From Phanerochaete sordida (Eukaryota; Basidiomycota; Agaricomycetes; Polyporales; Phanerochaetaceae), in NCBI GenBank assembly GCA_019973155.2, contig BPQB01000014.1, positions 248,001-312,000 of the forward strand: a stretch of 64,000 bases of DNA. The letters are read 5' to 3'. A program made the position numbers and the translations under genes. This document shows, piece by piece, positions 59,048 through 64,000 of the stretch; within the stretch, counting starts at the first letter, position 1; every line of letters starts with the position of its first letter. A model generated the notes under the pieces. That model was not told the DNA's origin. It made no database searches and saw nothing but the letters and a program-made list of their open reading frames with translations.

Positions 59048-60096
59048 TCAACGCAGTCGCTGCAGAAGCTGATGCAACAAGGTCAGCAAAGACGCAGGAA
59101 AGAATCAGCGTACCGCATACGCACATATTGGACCTCGATCTCCGTTGTGATGTCGATAAGCTCCCTGAACAGCTTCGCCGTGGCGTTCTGGAGGTTGCTC
59201 GCGAAGCTGCCGGGAACGAGGGCACCTGACTTGCTCCACGCATCTGAAAACGCGGCCGCGGCGGTCGATGCCTGGCTGAGGACGCCGGATTCCTGCGTGG
59301 TGTTTGTGACCAGCACGCGGATACCGGCAGCATCTTGCGCCTTGATCAGGTCCGTAAAGCCGGTGACGTTCGACGCGTACTTCGTCTCCGCGACGATCTT
59401 GCCGATGTGTGCGCTAGCCGGAGTAGATCAGCGGCTCGGCAAAAATGAGTTAACGTCCAAGCTGACATACCGGTGGGACAGAAGAGCGAGCAGCGTCGCG
59501 TCAAGGTTCAGAACGGCGTCGTGGTTGATGGTCGAGTTATCGAGATGGTAGTAGAACGAACTTTTAGAGGTGAAGAGAGGCACGAGCGTGTTCAGATAAA
59601 ATGCGGTAATATTTTCGTTGCCGCTGAACGAGTCTTGATGGAATCGACTCGGAGGGAACGCGTTACGGGAGGTGGACACGTCGGGGGCGACAGGCGGCAG
59701 AGTAAAGGGATACTCGAGCTTTCCATAGTCGTAGCGACCGGACGCTGCGCTGATCACTTCATGCTGCTCTAGAAAACGCAGCAGCCCTTTGCCGTTGTTC
59801 GAGTAAAGGGTAGGGTCGGTAGCAAGATTGATGCGCTCCGTGAGGGTGCTGCAGCTACGTCAGACGTGTCCATACAAGCGGCGTAGAGCAGCGTCGTACC
59901 TGATGATGGGAGCCTCTAGCTGAGCGAGTATGTCCTAAAAAGATCACTGGTGAGAACGGCCGGTACACATTCCGATTTGTGGACCTACTCTGATCTGCAC
60001 GAGCCCCGGAACCGTTAGGGTAGGACGGTCGACATGGGCCAAGACAGCGAGAGATGGCAAAGTAATAGCGGCGCAGACAAGCTCAAGGAGCTGCAT
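59048..60096 (-). CDS. Chorismate mutase with apparent secretion signal
   Basis: Converts chorismate to prephenate, the branch to Phe/Tyr. Exons (minus): 60096-59989, 59934-59900, 59848-59471, 59413-59125, 59068-59048 (276 residues). The eukaryotic AroQ fold is traceable: IRDILAQLEAPIISTLTERI as first helix, KGLLRFLEQHEVISA, LPP before a short loop, LNLDATLLALLSHRAHIGK followed by IVAETKY (Arg and Lys of the active site), VLVTNTTQESGVL (Asn and Glu of the family's ITN-x-x-x-E), and EIEVQYLLQRLR at the end. Unlike housekeeping enzymes it begins with a hydrophobic leader, MQLLELVCAAITLPSLAVLA, and contains five N-x-S/T sequons (NIT, NST, NVT, NTT, NAT), which suggests passage through the secretory pathway. 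The last coding exon is only 21 nt. Confidence 0.85.
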
Positions 60097-61255
60097 GTGA
60101 GCAAAGATAAAATGGCGCCCAGAGGGAGATGTGGGTGCTGGTGGAGAGGTTGCAAGCTCGGGGTCCCCAGCGAAGACCACCTCGTCCAGCCCGTCAGGGT
60201 CGTCAACTTCCTGGAGCCGACATTCGCCAAACTGATGCCACGGGGTTCTCTAACATGAGTTGAGATCAAGGAAGCATGTTAGGCACTCCGATGCGCTGTT
60301 GTGCTTACGAGCGCATTTGACATCCGCGACGCGGTCGGGATATGCGGTGTAATTGAGAAAGTGTGAGCGGCGCTTTGCAGGAAAGGTCGGCGCGGCCATT
60401 CCCACGTTCAGCTGCGCAAATATCGTTCCCTCTGCTGTGACTGTTCAATCGAATACTCCGATCCGAGTGCATTCCGCCAGGCGTGGAGACGGGACTTCAG
60501 CTGGTTACGGCAATCCTCTGTGCCGACGATTTTTGCCTTCAGCCGCAGCGGTCGAGAGTTTGCGGGGTCCTGACAGATCTCGTGGGGTCTGCCTCTGGGC
60601 TGGATTTGGCTCTGGGTGCCAGTGGCACAGGCTCTCCATGAGGTATTGCTTATAAGTTTTGATTCAGTGGTATGAGCATCGTATCTGCTTCGCTGTGTGG
60701 TGAAACGGAACATACGGCTCGGGTACATTGCGAAAGTCCGACTCGGTCGCAGGACAGAGCACAATTTACGTACTGCGTTAATCGAAATTGCCACGTCGTC
60801 CTGGGTCGACATCGGATTGCATTGGATACGATGCTAAAATATGTTGGAAACAGCTTACCAGTCCCCATGGGGGGGGGGGGGCTCGCTCGTTCCTGCTCGA
60901 CGTTCAGATCCAAGCAGAGTGGGCCATGGCGTCAACCCTAACGTTCAAGCGCCGAAATATCATAAGCGCTCAAACATCCTGGCCGGCAAGTTGCAACGTC
61001 CCCGTCCGACTGCCAGAGCCTGCCCGTTCTGCCACCATATGTACGCCGACCAAATACTGCGAGCATCTCTTTGCATATCTTCTTTTTCCTCCGGCTTGCA
61101 GTTTGCGTGTGCGGGATCCATCGCGAATTTTATACCGAAAACATGTCTCGCGACTGGCAATGAAACAGGTCGCGGCCGCCGGCAAAGCCCCTGACACTCC
61201 GCATCTCACTCACACTGTTCTCTTCAGGCCACGACTCTCTTCGCGGACGTCCACG
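60097..61255. other. Divergent promoter region, chorismate mutase / F-box gene
   Basis: About 1.16 kb. It contains a run of 13 G bases at 60869-60881. The plus frame of the F-box gene is open far upstream of 61256, but this part is not protein-like. Confidence 0.4.
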
Positions 61256-62885
61256 ATGGCGTCTCCGAAGAAACTACAAGACCTGCCATTCGATGTTTAC
61301 GACTACATCTTCGATGTTGTGCGACGCGACGACGTTGACACGCACAAGCGGACACTCTTCGCCGCCTCGCAGACATGCAAGGCGTGGGCCGCCATGACGC
61401 TCCGCGCTCGCTTCCACACCCTATTCCTCATCGTCAAGCTCCCGGGCGAGGAGTCCATCGTCAACTTCTTCCTACAGGACTTCGCCCAGGAGCCCGTCTT
61501 CGCGAGGCTCATGCAGGACGGCTGCGTCAAATCGCTCACGCTGCGCTGGAGCAGCGCAGATACGTGGAGCGAGGTCGACTTTGGTATCATCCTTCCAGAG
61601 TACTTGCCCCTCTTCCCCGGGCTGCTCGCGCTGCGGCTTCGCGGCGTCCTCTACAAGCGGCCGTACCAGCCCATCGCACAGCGCTTTGGCGGCGTGCGAA
61701 GCTTGACCGTCGACGGCCACTCATACAACTACCACTCGTGGAGACGCCATGACCCCCGCGCCTTATGCGACCTGCTCTGCCTCTTTCCGACGCTGCAGGA
61801 GCTTACGCTTAACGATGTGAATGACTGGGCTCGTCCGTACCCGCCCACTTTTCCCGCAGACCATCCCGTGATGCAGGGACCACAGGCGCAGAACACGGAC
61901 GTCCAGATGGTGCTCAACTTTCACGGCGGTCTGCAGCGTGCACTGCAGTTGTTCTTATTACCCACGCAGGGCTGGGGTAATGGGGCGTTCAATGTCGGCG
62001 GCGGCGGGGCAGATGGTAGCGACGAGGAAGAGCGCGACGGCACCTACGATGGCGCTCCGGAGGACCTGCCCATGATCCGTTCCGTGGTCATGGAGCAGTC
62101 GGATTGCCCGCCTGTCCTGGCCTCGTTGCTGCAGAGAGCCGACGTCAAGACCGTCTCTGTCACAGATAGATACGACCTCAACCTGAGGATGGTCAGGGCG
62201 TGCGCTGCTACAGTAGAGCACGTCCGGTACACGCTGTCGTACCAGCGGGTTATAGGTACGCCGCCGTCACCTTGCCGTGTCCCTCCGCTTATCCTAATGA
62301 TGAACCATAGCCATGTCCCAACCCTTGAGCGTCGACCTATCCCTTCTGCATGCGCTCCGCAGTCTCACGCTCATCATCACCTTTTTCGCCGGACGCGAGC
62401 ATGGGATCGATGTTGAGGCACCATGGCGCAACGTCGCGACCGTGCTCCACGCGGTACGCAGGCGACCGAGAGACGCACCTATGCTGGACATCGGCCTCGA
62501 GCTCGAGCTCCCGGGTAGCCTGAGCGTGGCGCGTTGCCAGCACCTAGATGAGAACGACATCGTGGCGATCTGCCGCAAGTTCGTGAGCGACTTGCCGCTG
62601 ACGAAAGCCATCGACAAAGATCTCGGGCAGCTCATCGACGACGGGAAGGCTGCGATGGTCAGGGTTTCTCTGGCGGTACCTGCTTGTCGTGGATGTGCAC
62701 AGAAGCCTCGTACCAGCGTTAACAGCTTTCTTGTGGATGCCTTCCCAGTTTTGCACAGGAAAGGGCATCTCCACCTTACTGGTGGGTCCTGCACATGCTA
62801 TGGCGTTCCGTTTGCACATTTATTACCCGCCATCAAAAAGTATGGCGTTCCTTTTGCACATTTATTACCCGCCATCAAAAAGTAA
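61256..62885 (+). CDS. F-box-like protein with duplicated C-terminal segment
   Basis: Exons: 61256-62255 and 62311-62885 (524 residues). The N-terminus (KLQDLPFDVYDYIFDVV, then TLFAASQTCKAWAAM) fits a basidiomycete F-box, which would link substrates to an SCF ubiquitin ligase. The body has leucine-rich spacing (VKSLTLRW, LLALRLRGVLY, LQELTLNDV) as in LRR-like F-box proteins. Towards the end a 42-bp unit is repeated exactly in tandem with one changed base (62799-62840 and 62841-62882), adding a second YGVPFAHLLPAIKK before the stop. A possible in-frame intron (GTTTCT...TTAACAG, about 62664-62729) lies upstream, so the tail may differ in the mature message. Start chosen at the ATG with CCACG context. 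Confidence 0.75.
62799..62882 (+). repeat. 42-bp tandem duplication inside the F-box gene
   Basis: Two adjacent 42-base units differing by one base (CCGTTTGC versus CCTTTTGC). Each encodes the same 14 residues (YGVPFAHLLPAIKK) and the second is followed at once by TAA. Confidence 0.95.
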
Positions 62886-64000
62886 GTCTTCCCGGCAAAC
62901 ACATCCCGCGTGAGCGGCAAACAGACTCGCTCTCGCCGGCAAACATACAGCCACCGCCGCCACATCCTCCTCCACGGTCTATTACAGCTTCACCGACCAC
63001 CGAAAATGTAACTCTATCCTCTATAGCACAGCGCCGTGTACGTTCAGAGTAAAATCCTGCGCCTGAGGAGCAGGTCTAACTGGATGATGCAGTTGTGAGC
63101 CTGTCGAGTGTGTGCATACATTCCTTTCTCCAGCCTTGCGACTGCTCCCTTCCGGGCTCTGTGCAGCTTCATGAGGGTAGAGGAACATCAGTTGTCAAGC
63201 CAATAGTCAAAGTGGGCCAAGACGGCTCGAAGACGGCTCTCGGCCATAGGGTCCAGAGAGGACTTTGCTCTTAAGAGGTATATACCGACGTGGTTCACTC
63301 ACCCCGTAAGTGCCCCCTAAAACGCTCTAAGAAGCGCGATTTTGGTTTTCTCGTCTCGACGTGAAACTCACAGCATTCTCCTAGGCCACCAGCACCAGTC
63401 ACCAGCTCCAACCAACGACTACCTCGTGCACACGGCTGCTGCATTAAACGCAAGGCGCGGCAGTAGATACATTCAAGCACGAGTAGTTATATTACAATCG
63501 CGTTCGCGTGCGTTTATGATGTATAGCGTTACGTGACTTCGAGGGTGCACTCTTGGCTCTCAAGGACGAGGTCGCCCTTTCTACTCGCGCACCATCTACA
63601 AACCGAACATCAGCCACACGTTTCTAGTCTCAGAACCAGACGCACTCACAATCTCAATGAGCACTGGCGGCGCATCTCAAGTCGGGTTATCCTCCCCGAT
63701 GACAAACGTCCGCACGACCTCGAACCTGCGCGCAACAGAACGCGCAGGTCGCGACATTGCTCGACACGAGCCGGCACTCACGCCGCACGTGTACGCCCGC
63801 CGCACTGCGCATCAGCCACTCACCTCAGCGGCGAAGAAAAGAGCGCCGCGCACCAGTTCCGTCGCGACGCGCCCCAGCGCACTCGCATACCTGCGCCCCC
63901 GGCACTCGGGGCGGCCGCGAGCCTGCCGACTCTCACCATCTCCGCCGGACGCAGCGCTGCTGCGCATTTAATCGTGTATCAATCTTGCGCTGGGGCGCCC
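62886..64000. other. Right end of window, nothing firmly recognised
   Basis: A 104-codon plus frame at 63657-63971 (starts MSTGGASQVGLSS, Arg/Ser/Ala-rich) lies in GC-rich DNA and has no domain. It may be noncoding or part of a gene outside the window. Confidence 0.35.

Noticed and set aside
60869..60881. Run of 13 G bases
   Set aside because: Could be a G-rich promoter element, but a single homopolymer is as likely to be noise or sequencing error.

Overview
The window reads as nuclear DNA of a basidiomycete (Agaricomycete) fungus. Genes are split by many short (about 45-60 nt) GT-AG introns, coding DNA is GC-rich, and basidiomycete hallmarks are present: three FunK1-type kinases, several MYND-finger genes, a GH74 xyloglucanase and an Atm1-type ABC transporter. 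Gene models below were built by joining exons by eye; exon sums are multiples of three wherever exon lists are given.

Layout. 0-8.2 kb: 3' part of a GH74 xyloglucanase, an indoleamine 2,3-dioxygenase (minus), FunK1 copy A, and a secreted ML-domain (NPC2/PG-PI transfer) protein. 8.2-11.4 kb: gene-poor, but holding an inverted copy of a MYND-gene promoter with a broken start of the gene. 11.4-22.2 kb: three MYND genes interleaved with a coiled-coil tail-anchored protein and an AIG1-like GTPase with a very long coiled coil. 23.5-34 kb: FunK1 copy B, ribosomal protein eS10, an O-fucosyltransferase-like membrane protein and a CaMKK/ELM1-type kinase. 34.1-45.0 kb: two nearly identical 1.3-kb direct repeats, each holding a 51-residue cysteine-rich gene in three tiny exons, flanking 8.3 kb of GC-rich DNA of unknown content with several intron-like stretches on the minus strand. 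46-53 kb: an ARO8-like aminotransferase, ribosomal protein uL4 and FunK1 copy C. 54.9-62.9 kb: Atm1-type mitochondrial ABC transporter, a small multi-pass membrane protein, a chorismate mutase with an apparent signal peptide and five N-glycosylation sequons, and an F-box-like protein.

There is no operon logic. Themes are dispersed duplication (FunK1 x3, MYND x3 plus a relic, the 1.3-kb repeat x2) and aromatic amino-acid chemistry (IDO, aminotransferase, chorismate mutase), which are not adjacent and may be coincidental. The most unusual items are the repeat pair with its micro-exon gene, the secreted-looking chorismate mutase, exon-to-intron conversion in FunK1 copy A, and a 24-base sequence shared by neighbouring introns of an unrecognised gene-like region.
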